In this document: positions 8,422 through 20,072 of the stretch, one piece after another
Layout of the letters: every line of letters starts with the position of its first letter
Position numbering within the stretch: the stretch's first letter is position 1
Source of the DNA: Agapanthus africanus
Lineage: Eukaryota > Streptophyta > Magnoliopsida > Asparagales > Amaryllidaceae
Length of the DNA: 64,000 bases
Reading direction: 5' to 3'
NCBI GenBank assembly: GCA_030015575.1
Contig: CM057346.1
Coordinates: 116,107,899-116,171,898 of the forward strand
Made by a program: the position numbers and the translations under genes
The notes under the pieces: generated by a model
Database searches by the model: none
Seen by the model: the letters and a program-made list of their open reading frames with translations, nothing else
Told to the model about the DNA's origin: nothing

Positions 8422-11400
8422 TGTAACAACCTGGTTCATTTATACCAATTCCAGTTCTCTTATTTTCTTATTTGAGCTATTTCTTGATTTATCGTGTTTT
8501 GGGTGCGAATGGTATTTTATATTTTTACATTGCATTCGACCCGACCCGCTTGTTTGAAACTTGTTTGATTCATGTTTATGAATTATCTTGACTTGTTGCA
8601 TAGACTGGTACATATTCATGAATACTGCATACTGGCATTTTATCTGGCATTGCATCTTTTACCATATAACATTTTAAGTCACGTAAAATATTTTAAAAAT
8701 ACATTGCATAGCCTGCATGATACCCCTAACCCCGTGGTAGAATCCGCGCATCTTGTTCTCGTCCCGTTCAGTGAAACGGACGTGTTTGGATGGATACGTG
8801 CACGTACGTGCATCCGTTCTTGGGGGTATGAATTTTTGTTACCCGAGCATTCATTTTGAAATTTGGACGTCGCATATATTTTTCATATTTTAAATCTGAA
8901 TTTTTAGACCCGACCCGGACATGTTTTGGAGTAAGTTTGTAATTGCCAAAATCTCAAAACGTACCAATATTATATTCTAATATATTCAAAACTGTTAAGA
9001 AATTTTAAAACAAACAAAATATATTTTAAATTATATTCTATACCTAATTCTCACAGATCTCTCCAATATCTCTCTCTCTCTCTCTTCACTCTATATTTAT
9101 TATACATTAATTTTATATTAACCGCATATATTTTTTTCTCAGCCTCTCTCTCTCTCTCTCTTTCTTTCTCTCTCTCTCCCTCTTTCTCTCTGATCTCGCG
9201 ATTACTGTGCACGCGAGATCCCCTCACCTTCCTTCTCTCGTTATGCTTACCTCCCTTCTCTTTTTCTTTCTTCCTTCTCTATTTATTTTTCCCCACGACG
9301 AGAACCCAATGCAACCCTAACCTTAGCTCCTCGCCCTCGCCGCCAAACTCCCAACCTCGTCACCACCACCTCCTCGTCCTCCTCCTCAACCCCTCGTCAT
9401 CATCTACTTCCTCTCCTCTCCTTCCCCTCCAAACCCAGGAACTCCTTGCAGAACCGAACCCTCACCCGAGCCTCCCCTACACCCACATCGCCTCGCCGAC
9501 ACCCCTTTCTCCTCCTCCTCTACACCTCATTCTTCTCTCTCCTTTCCCAACTCTCCCCTGCAAACCTGACCCAAGAAACCCAACTTCAACAATCAAGAAC
9601 CCTAGCACCCACTGCCCTTGGCCGGAACCATCGCCTGAACCTTGTCATCGATAGCCCGTCGTCGTCGTCTTGTTCCCTGCCTCGCCTCACCTCCCTTCTG
9701 AACCCAGAACACAAAACCCTAGTTTCTTCTTCTTCTTCTCTTCTCTTTTCTTTCTCTTTCTTGATCTTTTTCTGGTGATAGGCGAAAACCCATTGCCGAC
9801 GTCAACCCATCACCATGACCTCTCCCCGGCCCCAGTGCAAACCACAGTAAGCCTCTTCTTCTCATTCTTCTTCTTCCTCTTTCTTTTCTTCTCTTTCTTT
9901 CTTTCTTTTCTTTTCTTTTCTTTCTTTAATTCTTGGTTTTTGTAGTTCGCCGGAGCCGTGACGACACCGACGATCCAGACGACCCAGCGAACGTGCCTTG
10001 CTTGCGTGATCACCCTTGTGCGTTGTTTGGAACCGTTCCGTGTACCGTGCATGCGTCGCTTCTTTTCACCGACGTGAGACATTCCGTACACATCCGTTTC
10101 TTGATCCGTCGAGGCAAGTTAATCTTGCTACATGCTATATAACTCATTATATACCTATTTAAATAAATATCATACCTGCATTTTAGATCATGCACCCCAT
10201 GTTTAGTTTTATAACCTTTCGATGTTCCGTTTGCATCCATTCATATCATTTCAGATCTAGGTCATGAAAACTTATCTCGACACATACTATATTACAATAT
10301 ACTGCACCCAATGGAATATTTACATCACATATTGCTTAGTTGTACATCCCACATTACCATTTTACAGTTTTACTGATTACGGATACCCGTTTGCATCCAT
10401 CTCATTTAAAATATATATAACTGCATCCATAGATCACATTAATACATAACACTGTAATATTAACACCCCATGTTTAATAAAGTACATCCTAATTATTATT
10501 GGAACTATAAATGTAACCCTAATCGATAATTGTGCATCCATATCTTTGAATTTATATCTATTTGCATACCATATCACATTATTCCATTTTATTGTTATAT
10601 TAGTACCCCATACTTGTTTTTGTGTACCCATACTTATTACAGTTTGATTATGAGTACCCACTTGATACTTGTGCACTACCTGACATGACCTAATACACTA
10701 CTACTTAACACGACTTGGTACATACACCACTACTTGACATGATTTGATTCCATGTACACTACCTGACATGACCTGATGTATCACAGCCTGACTTGATACC
10801 GATCTTGTTACTAATGCCGACAATCTTGACCTGTTGTCCTTACGGACATTTCCTGTTGTCTATTCAGACAAACTTGTACCTGCTTGATCCTGTGTTGGCA
10901 TTAGCTCCAGATTTATCAATACCTGACTTGAACACATAACTTGGGAGTATGGGAAAATCAATGATGAAACCTGACTTGTAACTCAACAGTTCGATGCCTG
11001 TACTGATCAGTCTTATGGGATAGGCCAGCCCTGGAATGATGCTGCTGACATCATTCGTCTTTACATACTACTTTTTACTACCTAGCGGCATGTCTCAGAT
11101 TCAGCCCGAGAGTCTTGACCGTGGTCCCGGGCACGCATGGGATACTATTGAGTTACATCGATGATTTATCAAATTGATTTCAAAGACTTGAGAGTAGTTA
11201 ACCCAGTAGACCAGTTTAGATTACTCACTGCACATCACCTGTTCCTTACCCTTCACTGTCCTTATTTATGTTACTGTTATACCTGTTTTACCGTTCATAC
11301 TCATACCTGCATGACTTTCTACCCCTTGATATACTATTGCTTGATATTATAATGCACCGACGTCTGGGTTTTGCATGGCCTAGATTCTTTACCTTTGCTG

Positions 11401-11736
11401 CAGGCCGAGCAGGATCATTTCAGTGAACAGGCCGAGCAGTGAGGACCTGTTATTAGTTTATTTTACTTTCTTTTCAGCATTTTCATTCCTGATGTGAGCC
11501 CGCATTATGGGACGTACATTCCAGTTTATTATTGTATTGGATCTTTTAGCTTCCGCATTATTTTATTCTTGACTCGTTATTCTGGCTCATGGACATGTAT
11601 TAGATAATTATTATTATTGTTCTTGATATCTCTACAGCCGTAATGTGACTGTGGAGGGATATTTCCTATCCACATGTAGCATGGTTGGCTCTGTCACGTG
11701 CCTATCTTAGCGTACTTTGGGAAGCGGGGCGTGACA
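8422..11736 (+). mobile_element. Solo LTR, 3.3 kb, inserted in the Tat RNase H
   Basis: It starts TGTAACAACC and ends GGGGCGTGACA, and is flanked by TTCGT at 8,417-8,421 and 11,737-11,741, a perfect 5-bp target duplication. Removing it with one TTCGT restores the RNase H reading NNEAGYEALIAGL on the minus strand. There is no coding capacity, primer-binding site or second LTR, so it is a solo LTR left by recombination. Plus orientation is chosen because the start and end words match the sense ends of the LARD LTRs here. Inside are CT-rich tracts (9,060-9,190 and 9,720-9,930), a CTATATTTATTAT word near 9,091 that could be a TATA box, and C-rich leader-like sequence at 9,290-9,700. Small frames there are low-complexity. 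Confidence 0.92.
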
Positions 11737-12437
11737 TTCGTACCCAGCCTCATTGTTTGTCCTCGGCTCTATTAAGGAAAGGGCAAAACACATTATCCCC
11801 CTTGTGGAGTCACGAAGATGAGGCCCCCCCGGCTTTGATTATGGGGGTGCTTTACTTTCGCTTCTTCAAAGAAGATGTTCCGTCGAAGTAGAGTTCCCAT
11901 TGATCATTATTTTCCTCCTTCTTCCCTTCGATTGTGTCAAACGCTTGTTCGTCTGGTAATTCTCAATTTAAGGGAGAGTCGGCTGGTATTGGATGCTCAG
12001 CGAGAAAATCGGCGATGGCCTGGCTTTTCACTGCCTTGAAGGGTCGATACGTTATCGAGAACTCCATTAAAATGAGGGCCCATTTGGCAAGCCTTCCTGT
12101 TAGTATGGCTCTTGACATTAAATATTTGAGAGGATCCACTTTTGATATGAAATGGACCTCATGTGCCAAGGCATAATGTCGAAGCTTCGTGATCGCAAAG
12201 ATCAGTGCCAGACAATGCTTTTCAATGGGGGAGTAGTTGTTTTCTTCCCCCAGGAGAACTCGACTCAAATAGTAGAGAGCTATCTCCTTTCCCTGGTCGT
12301 TCTCCTGTGCCCATAGCGCGCCTAAAGAACCTTCAAGGGTTGTTGTGTACAGGATGAAGGGCTTTCCCTTGACCGGAGCGGTCAGTACCGGCGGGTTCTG
12401 TAGATATTTCTTGATTTTTTCCAGTGCACTTTGGCAT
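11737..12437 (-). pseudogene. Tat RNase H domains (first, and start of second)
   Basis: Minus-strand sequence continues from RT into the usual gypsy RNase H (EKIKKYLQNPPVLTAPVKG, YSPIEKHCLALIFAITKLRHY, RAILTGRLAKWALILMEF, IADFLAEHP). After a stop near 11,963 comes the start of the second, Tat-type RNase H (WELYFDGTSS...GGLIFVTPQG...NNEAGYE). The Asp of YFDG is kept. The second domain is cut by the solo LTR at 11,736. A stop near 12,446 separates the first domain from RT, and the linker has at least one frameshift (11,820-11,900). RNase H would remove the RNA template during reverse transcription. Confidence 0.85.
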
Positions 12438-12445
12438 TTATGATC

Positions 12446-13456
12446 TCAGACGAACAAGGTCCCCTTCTTCATTAGATGGCTGTAAGGGTGGCATTTTCCC
12501 GAGAGGTTGGCTATGAACCGCCGGATATATGCTAGCTTTCCTTGGAGAGACTGTAGTTGTTTGAGAGTTCTTGGTACGGGCATTTCCATAATCGCCTTGA
12601 TCTTTGATGGGTCTATTTCGATGCCTCGTTGTCGTATGATGAATCCCAGGAATTTGCCTGAGGCGACTCCAAATGCGCATTTCAGAGGATTCATCTTTAG
12701 ATTGTACTTCCGAAGACGCTGAAACACTATGTTCAGATGTTCCCGGTGCTCCTCGTACGATTTGTTTTTCACCACAAGGTCGTCAATAGGGCATTCGACA
12801 ATCTCATGTATGAGGTCATCGAAGATCTTCGTCATGGCCCTTTGGTAGGTAGCTCTTGTGTTCTTTAAGCCAAAGGGCATCACCTTATAGCAAAATATGC
12901 CTAGTGGAGTCTGGAAGGCATTATGCTTTTGGTCTTCAGGATGCATTTTTATTTGATTGTAGCCTGAAGATCCATCCATGAAGGAGAAGACCTCATGAGT
13001 GGACGTGTTATCGATCATCAGTTCGGTAACAGGTACTGGGAAGTCATCCTTCGAACAAGCTTTGTTGAGATCCTGAAAGTCTACGCAAATGCACACTGTT
13101 CCATTTTTCTTCATCACTGGAACAATGTTGGCAATCCAGTAGGGATATTGAACTTCTTGGATGAAGCCAGATTAAATTAGTTTCTTGATTTCGGCATTGA
13201 TACTCATCTCAAGTTCGAGCCGCATTCTCCTTAGCGCTTGCTTGAATGGCTTGACGTCCGGCGATATCGCCAGTTTATGCACCGCTATTTTTGGATCTAG
13301 TCCTGGCATTTCGGAATAATTCCATGCGAAACAATATTTATATTGTATAAGCACGTCCTTTAGTGTGGCCACCTGCTTTTTAGACAGCAGCTCACTGACG
13401 AACGTTGGCCTTAGATCGTTTTCCGTGCCCAAGTTAATTTTCCTTAGATTGTCCAC
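12446..13456 (-). pseudogene. Tat reverse transcriptase
   Basis: RT of a Ty3/gypsy element, in two blocks. The N-terminal block (13,456-13,172) reads CFAWNYSEMPGLDPKIAVHKL...KPFKQALRRMR, followed by a TAA. The main block (to 12,446) has VCICVDFQDLNKAC, the catalytic FMDGSSGYNQIKMHPED, TPLGIFCYKVMPFGLKN and the active-site box. That box reads ECPIDDLVVK instead of the usual YVDD, keeping both Asp but changing the two residues before them. Thumb and connection motifs follow (KCAFGVASGKFLGFIIRQRGIEIDP). It ends in a TGA followed by RNase H. Confidence 0.9.
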
Positions 13457-14861
13457 CGTGGTGTGTATCCCATCCTCCAGCTTTTTGGCGCTGTTAGAAA
13501 TTCTGAGATCATCTCGTCCCTATTCTCATTTGCGAAGCACTGGGAGAGGTCATCCATATTCTCGTGCTCTCCCTCCTCTGAGAGTGTGATCATGTGGCAG
13601 GTACGAGTTCATTTCCAAGACCGATGTTGATCTGGTTCTACTCTCGCGATATAGGTTGCTTTTAGCTCATGCTTTCATGGTGGGGTTACCCTTCAGCTGT
13701 CGGATAGAGCAAACCTGCCTTGATAAACTCTGGTCTTCGACCCGGTTTTTGAAGATGAAGCAGTCCTCAAGGGGATGTCCTATTGCTCGATGGTAGGAGC
13801 AATAATCCGGGTGATGGACCTCATTTACTTGTTCGGGGTACCGAGGCTCCGGGAGCGTCATCATTTGATGCTTCATGATAAGGTTGAATATTTTCCTTGT
13901 CTTGTCTTGAGGGAAAGAGAATTCCCGACCCATCTTCTTCATCAGCAATGGATTCCAGCGGACTTTTCCTCGATCGCGTGGCTTCTTGGATCCGCTTTGC
14001 TGTTTTCAAACGTCATTTTCATCCTTCACCTTGTTGTTGCCTCTGTGTCAGGCTTTTTCCTTACCACGAGAGCGCACAACGGGCTAAGGGTGAAAGGCAT
14101 CGTAGTCTTCTCTTTCCGTAGACTGCTGAGTGAGACGTTGCGTCCTGGCTTTCTCGTAAATAGCCATTTCGCAGCTGTGGTCATCCCGGACCTTTTGAGC
14201 TGCTTCCCTTATTAGCGTAGCAACCTGCTCTTCAAACGACGGACTTGACGTTCTTATGGCGGGATCTCACTCTGATTCAATGTTATGACCATTTGGAAAA
14301 ACGTTCCTTTCTTTACCAAAGCCATTTATGACGCGGCAATTGTGGAATCGCTCTCGTTTATTTGACCAAACGTATCCGAGCCCAATCATCTCCATTCTCC
14401 TGTTGGGCAATTTCGCTGAGTCCCGGGGATGTCCCAAATCTTTTTGTAGAACTGAGCTTGTCGAGCGGTTTGTTTAAAGGGTACACCTTAGCATCTTAAT
14501 AGCCTTTTCAATCCTTCTGTGTAATATCTGGGTAGACAGATTGGTTGAAGCCTGTCAAGCACAAGTTCGGCACCATGCCAGACTTCTTTTTCCACTTTGG
14601 TCTCCATAGACTAATAGAAAAGGATCGCATTTTCATCTCTTCGTCTAGGAGGGACGTAGAAGGCTTGCAGCTCTTGTACACTGTATGCATTGAGCACATC
14701 GAGTTCTTTATAATGCTGTGGCGGGACCATGGTAATTTGTAAACTCTGATCAGCTCCGGTGAAGGCGACGGGTGAACGGAGAACACTGCGTTGACTTCGT
14801 CTCCAGAGTCACTGCCAAAGACCAAAATAGGAGTAGATGGTCATGGCCTGTTGCCTTGGGG
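13457..14861 (-). pseudogene. Tat protease-RT linker with a displaced gag zinc-knuckle module
   Basis: Degraded coding sequence. A frame at 13,948-13,667 encodes a copy of the gag C-terminal module: FSFPQDKTRKIFNLIM, TLPEPRYPEQ and the knuckle CSYHRAIGHPLEDC. It resembles the module inside gag near 17,060-17,200, but lies after protease and before RT. The stretch 14,010-14,860 holds short frames in several phases (EMAIYEKARTQR near 14,150, VPNLCLTGFNQ near 14,560) broken by stops and frameshifts. Confidence 0.65.
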
Positions 14862-15914
14862 TTACCCCGAGTAGACTATTTCTTCATCTTCCTCGGTATC
14901 GCTCCTAAAGACCGGGATGGTGGCGATGGCTTTTTGTTTATTCTCCGTCTTATGATATCTTTCCATGTCTTCAAAATCTGGTAGGAAGTACTTTGCATCT
15001 TCATATTTGCGGACTTCGTTTACAGAGAACGGGTTTAGCTCCCCCGTAACGGTGTACTCGAAGCCGTCTTTGAAATACTTCATACACTGATGTTGTGTAG
15101 AAGGGATGACGTTGTACTCATATAACCAAGGCCGTCCGAGCAGAGTGTTGTAGCAATTCTACGCGTCAATAACATAAAATTTGATGTTAGTGACGAGAAT
15201 CCCAAACCGTAATGTCAATATCACGGACCCCAGCGTCCGCGATGACTGCGAATCAAAGCCGGAGATGGTAATTTTTTCCCGGTCCAGGTGCTGAACGTTC
15301 ATGCAAATCTCCTTCAGCACCTTCACGTTGAGAAGGTTGATGGGGGACCCATTATCGACCAGGATCTTTCCTATCTTAATGTCGTGGCAGTTCCCGGTGA
15401 TATATAGAGGACTGTTGTGCTCGCACGTTCCGAGGAGGAGATCTTCATCGCCGAATATGATGTCAGCTGTATGATTCTCTGCCAGCTCGTCCTTCATCTT
15501 TTCTTCCGCAAAGAAAGCTTGTAACTGATCAGGTTCTTGCAATGCCATGATCAGAGAATCTCGTGCCTCTTTGGACAGGAGGAGAGCATCCAGTATGCTT
15601 AGTTGTGAGGGTATCTTCCTCAGATGTGCCAGGATATTGTAATCCACCTTGTTTTTCGTAGGCGGGTCCTTGGCTGCGAGCTCTTTGACGACTCTATCAT
15701 CGAGGGCAATTTCTTCAGGGACTTTTTCCTTCCCCTTATCTCTTTTGCTCGAACCTTTGTTCGTAGGCCTGAGGTTCTTTTCAGGCAACGTACGGTTACG
15801 CAGCTGAATGTAGCCGCAGTTCTTCTCCTCTTCTTCTTTCCAGAGGTAGATTCTTTGAAGAGAGGGCCGAAGGTTATTTCTTCCTCAGAATCGCTCCCGA
15901 ATGTAAGAACTTGA
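14862..15914 (-). pseudogene. Tat aspartic protease region
   Basis: The main frame is 15,788-15,159. Its N-terminal part is charged (SSKRDKGKEKVPEE). The protease core reads IKIGKILVDNGSPINLLN, with DNGS in place of the common D(T/S)G triad, then GFDSQSSRTLGSVILTL and FYVIDA. A stop near 15,159 interrupts it. The reading continues with YNTLLGRPWLYEYNVIPSTQHQ and a tail at 15,083-14,862 that belongs to the same domain in Tat elements. The enzyme would cut the Gag-Pol polyprotein. Confidence 0.82.
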
Positions 15915-16848
15915 GGTTTTCATTTTTCGAACTGGTATCAATCATATGAGAGTTTCTAGTCGTTCCTTCATGCTCTTATGTCGTGCTTCTTTGTTGTCGA
16001 CGGGTTTTGTGCTTTATCCGCTTAAAGTGTTGCTGGTGAGCAACGTATCCTTGCCTCCACTTCTTGAAGGCATTGCACTCTTTGGTGGGGGTGTGTGACC
16101 CTCTGATGGTATAAGCAGCAGTTCGGATGTACATCCGCTTCGTCGAGGCAGTACTCCCGGGAGTGTTTTCCATGAGAGGAGGAAACTTCATTCCTATTAA
16201 CAAAGCTTTGGCGAACCTCTTCTTTACTTTGATCCTGCTATTGTTTGTAGCAGGTGTGCTTTGGCTCGGTTGGAGTACTTTACGAATCATCCTTACCGCT
16301 GCTTCTTCAGCCCGACGCCGACGCTTGGCCTTTTCGTATATGGCTGTTTCACGTTCTCGGTCAGCTTTGCTCTTTTAAAGGGAATCGTTTAGCAGCCTGT
16401 TAATTGGGTCTTCTGGCAGCTCCGGGGATTTTGACACCGATCATGCCCTCAGTTCCTCTGCGCTGCTTTCCGACGCCGAGGGAGTTTCTCCGTCATTTAA
16501 TGACGAATGAGAAACCATGTGGCAACTTGCCACATAATCTTCGGTTTCTCCCGACGAGTCATTTCCCTCATCATCATCACTATCTCCATTCTCAAGTATA
16601 TGGTTGAGAAACTATTTGAGTTTGACTGGGGTCCACGCCTTCTGGTTGTATTCCTCCAGCACGTTGATATATTTTTGCAGGTCCGTGAGCTTATCGTCAG
16701 GCTGCGCGGGCTTCTTGGTCTTCTTCTTTTTCCTCGAAGACTTTGAAGGCTTGGCCTCACCATTAGTTTTCGGTTTTGGGCGCGGCTTAAGCATCCCCTC
16801 AATGATCTCAGGCTCCAGCGGGCTTTTCCATTTGATCGCCAGACATGC
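15915..16848 (-). pseudogene. Tat gag-protease spacer with a second knuckle-like module
   Basis: Short frames in several phases. A basic Lys-rich stretch (KSSRKKKKTKK, 16,794-16,612) is followed by RETAIYEKAKRRRR (near 16,350) and a frame at 16,290-15,976. That frame ends in YTIRGSHTPTKECNAFKKWRQGY, a decayed knuckle like the one in gag. The AIYEKA(K/R) word recurs near 14,150, before the third module, so this block looks duplicated. Confidence 0.55.
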
Positions 16849-17940
16849 TTAAAAATCCTTCAGCATTCTTTTAGTTTTAGCTGAAAGGACCACTTCCCAA
16901 GGAGCTTCTTCTACAAACGAGCATGATGCCCCTGGCGTGTCTACCTTTTTATTAGTGTGCCTTTGTGGCGGGTTCACCCTCCAGTTTTCGAACAGCGCAA
17001 ATTTCCCTTGATGGTACTGGTCCTCGACCCAGTTTTTGAAGACGTAGCAATCCTTAATTGTGTGTCCCACTACTCTGTGGTAGGAGCAGTGATTGGGACT
17101 GTTGACGTCACCGGGATGCAGTGGGCATCTTGGATCCGGCAGCGTGATGAGTTTGTTACGCACTGCCATTTCGAATAGTCTCCTCGTTTTATCACGGGGA
17201 AACGAGTAAGCTCGTCCTAGTTTCTCTTCCAGGGATTGGCACGGGCGCGCGTTGTTTTGGCGAGCAACCGGTTTCAGGACACTCGGTTGTTGTTGAGTGT
17301 TGGCAACGAAGGCCGCTTTCCCTTTACCCTTTGTATTCCAAGGATCAGTTTTTGAAGAGGACGGCCCATGGCCCATCTGGTCCATTTGAGCCAGGTTGTC
17401 AATCAAGACCTGGAAGGTGGTCGGCTTGAAGAACATCATAAACTGGGATACAATCGCTTGAAGATCGAGGGTCCCTATGAACATGCCCACGGCAGGAGCT
17501 TCTTCTATGCGTTGTTCGCATTTTGACCATAGGTTCCGCCACTGAATTGCGTATTGAACCCAGGTCTCTCCTGGCTTTACCCTGGCATTGATTAATGTCA
17601 TGATCGGGGTGCGCTCGCTTGCGCTGGCGAACCGCTGTATGAATAGAAGCTCCATTTCTGTGAATGTTTTGATGAAGTCATTTGGGAGTTTTGAATACCA
17701 TTCAAATGCCGTCTCTGACAAGCTGCCAACGAACTGGCGAAGCAGTAATTTGTCGTCGCCTCCAGTATTGCCACACAAAGCACTGAACTGAGCGACGTGC
17801 TGATGCGGGTTGCCTGTCCTCTTGTATGCGTGGAACTTGGGGATCGTATATCCCGGCGGGTACTTGATTTGATCGTACCAGCCTAGGTACGGTCGCCCGG
17901 TCTTGACGACTTAGCCAGCCGCTTCGCTTGCCTGATGAAC
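16849..17940 (-). pseudogene. Tat gag core
   Basis: Gag forms the particle that packages element RNA. The matching domain begins in one phase (17,944-17,702) and shifts to the frame 17,778-16,849. Motifs in order: the retrotransposon gag block (LRQFVGSLSETAFEWYSKLP, FTEMELLFIQRFAS, VKPGETWVQYAIQWRNL), the linker LIDNLAQMDQM, RAYSFPRDKTRRLFEMA, LPDPRCPL and a knuckle CSYHRVVGHTIKDC (Cys-X2-His-X4-His-X4-Cys, the variant typical of Tat), then YVFKNWVEDQYHQGKF. The frameshift near 17,780 means no intact Gag can be made. Confidence 0.88.
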
Positions 17941-19407
17941 TCATATTTGCTGAGCTATGTAGTCATTCAGGGCAGCCTTGGAGATCGTCTCCTCTCTGGC
18001 TGTCGATAAAGCTAGAAGAGAGTTTGATGTTTCCCCTCTGTCGTCCTCTATAATTATCGGCGGGTCTTCAGCCGGAGGTTCGGGCTGGATCATCATTCCA
18101 ACCATGTCTTGGAACAAGAGCGCCATCTGTTTAGCCGCTTGTTCTGCGGCCTCCTTATCCTTTTTCTCCAGCACCCTTCGCAAGAACTCTGTATCGGTCT
18201 CCTGCTCCTGGCGTTGTTCTGATGCTGCTTCCGGGCTTTCTTTGTGCCCGGTGAGTGCTGCCATTTTCATCAGCATCTCCTGGTACTTTTGTTGTTGCTC
18301 CTGAACTTTTGTCAACGATCGAGTTTGCGGTCGATGACTCACGGAAGCACGGCTATCCTCTTTCCCGGAAGCCATGTAGACGGTGTGCACAATCATGCCC
18401 CCAGACTTGGGGTATTTGGATCCATCACCTTTGGGATTTGCCGCCGGTGGTGGTAGATTCTTTGGCCTTCTCTCTTTGTGAGAAGTCAAAGTTGAAGGAG
18501 CTATTGTAACAGACACCTTCGTAAAAGAAGTCCCTCGCTGCATGGTGGAGGGATGGTTATCCTCTTGCCGAGCCTTTGTTTTCATCAGTCGGCGAGAGTA
18601 GTCTTTATTGATCAAAGAATCTTGGACCTTCCGCCAGACCTTATGGACTTGGGAGGACAGCCGCTGATGGGGCTGCTCCGGCTTTGCCTGTATCATATTT
18701 TCAATAGGTGGGGGATATTTCTTCAGCACCGCTGTCGGAGAGTTCTTTCGCACCCTCCTAAGCAGATCAAAATTGTTCCCGATTGGAACAGCAGCGTCAA
18801 CTTCCACCATTGGAGCTGGTGGAGTAAGTCTAGAGGGTAAGTTGCCCCCAGCTCTTCTCACTATACGCCAGTGGCGACGTAGAGCATGCCTTGCACATGG
18901 GATTGCCTCAGTTGTGGGAGTGGCTTCGTCATGCCCCCTGCTCTGATGAAGAGCTACTGCTGGTGCCAACCTGTTGAAGACTGATGTCCGTTGAGAGGGG
19001 GCGGCCAATCTTTCGAAGGCCGACTTTCTGGTAGGGGAAGCCTTTTTTATGACTTAGCCCGTAGCAGGAGTTGGAACAGCCAATCTTGCGAAGACCGATC
19101 CATTAGTAGGGGAAGCCCCTTTAACGACTTCACCCACCGGAGCTGAAACGGCTATCCGTTTTGAAATAACCCCTTCGGGTATTGCGAGCCTCTTTGCGGG
19201 CTCACTTAAGCTTTGGTTCAGCTCGTTGAAGACTGAGGTAGCAGACTTGGACGACCCGTTGAGAGGGGCCGTAGTGGTTGTAAGTCGATCGAAGACCGAC
19301 TTTTTTGGAGCTTCCCATTGCGGCACTGAGGCGTTGAAGCTTGCTGGCGGGAGTATGGTCCTGAAGAACAATCCAGTGGGGGCCTGAGTCATCTGTTCTA
19401 CTGACAT
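17941..19407 (-). pseudogene. Tat gag N-terminal extension
   Basis: Two frames, 19,407-19,054 and 19,008-17,941, are separated by a stop and about 45 bases. The first has two or three copies of an SVF(D/N/A)RL word (KKSVFDRL, TSVFNEL, GSVFARL), and the second opens with TSVFNRL, so an N-terminal repeat spans the break. The second is Pro- and Lys-rich and has a Gln/Glu-rich helical stretch (KVQEQQQKYQEMLMKM, EQRQEQETDTEFLRRVLEKKDKEAAEQAAKQM), probably coiled coil. It ends just before the gag core. The likely start is the ATG at 19,407, 214 bases downstream of the primer-binding site. No function beyond gag extension is suggested. Confidence 0.75.
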
Positions 19408-19620
19408 TGAAAAGATTAGGCCGTATTTGGCCCGTATGTCACTCCTTCAGTAGGGACGGAGCGGGAGTTGCTATTGCAGGTACACTTGGAAGCCATTGAT
19501 CTTCTTTTCTCTGCACAGGAGCAAGACACCAAATCTTAGTGCCTCAAATCCAGGGCAGCCATAGTAAACCGTGATTTATTCACGAACATGACACACGAAG
19601 TGTGGAGTGGAAAGAGGAAA

Positions 19621-19640
19621 AGGTCCTACCGGGCGTGCCA
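19621..19640 (-). other. Primer-binding site of the Tat element
   Basis: On the minus strand the sequence begins TGGCACGCCCGGT five bases after the LTR end (LTR ...GGTAAACA, then TATTC). It starts with TGG, as expected for pairing to a tRNA CCA end. I could not assign the tRNA. The 213 bases between this site and the gag ATG (19,408-19,620) show no other feature. Confidence 0.65.
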
Positions 19641-20072
19641 GAATATGTTTACCGCCAAAAACAAAGACGGGCCGCGTAGGTCATCTTGCCTGAATTTAGG
19701 GGCGGATGCTACTTGGGTTTATCCGTCCACCTCTCCGAAGATGCCAAGTTGATTTATGACACTGTGTATCGGAGGTTTGGATGGATGCGGCAGTTGTAAG
19801 TAGACTTCGTCAGATTCTCCCTCGTTTGTGAGGGGGTTTTGATTATGGGGACGCTCTTCCCTGCAGGCGCAAACCCCTGCAGTTAATTACGTTACCGCAT
19901 CACGATAACCATTTTCTCCTGCTCCAGCAGTTCACTTCGTGTCATGTGTGTTTGTTTTATCTTTGGTTTCCCGTGGATTGTATATGGAGACTAATTTATG
20001 TTGTCGTCCGTAGGGCGTGGATTAGTCCAAATTCGCATATCTTAGATTTGCGTTTGGGTGATTTAAGGATCG

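Noticed and set aside
9446-9945. Plus-strand frames of 91-110 codons in the solo LTR
   Set aside because: Ser-, Phe- and Leu-rich products of CT-rich low-complexity DNA, with no domain and inside a non-coding LTR.
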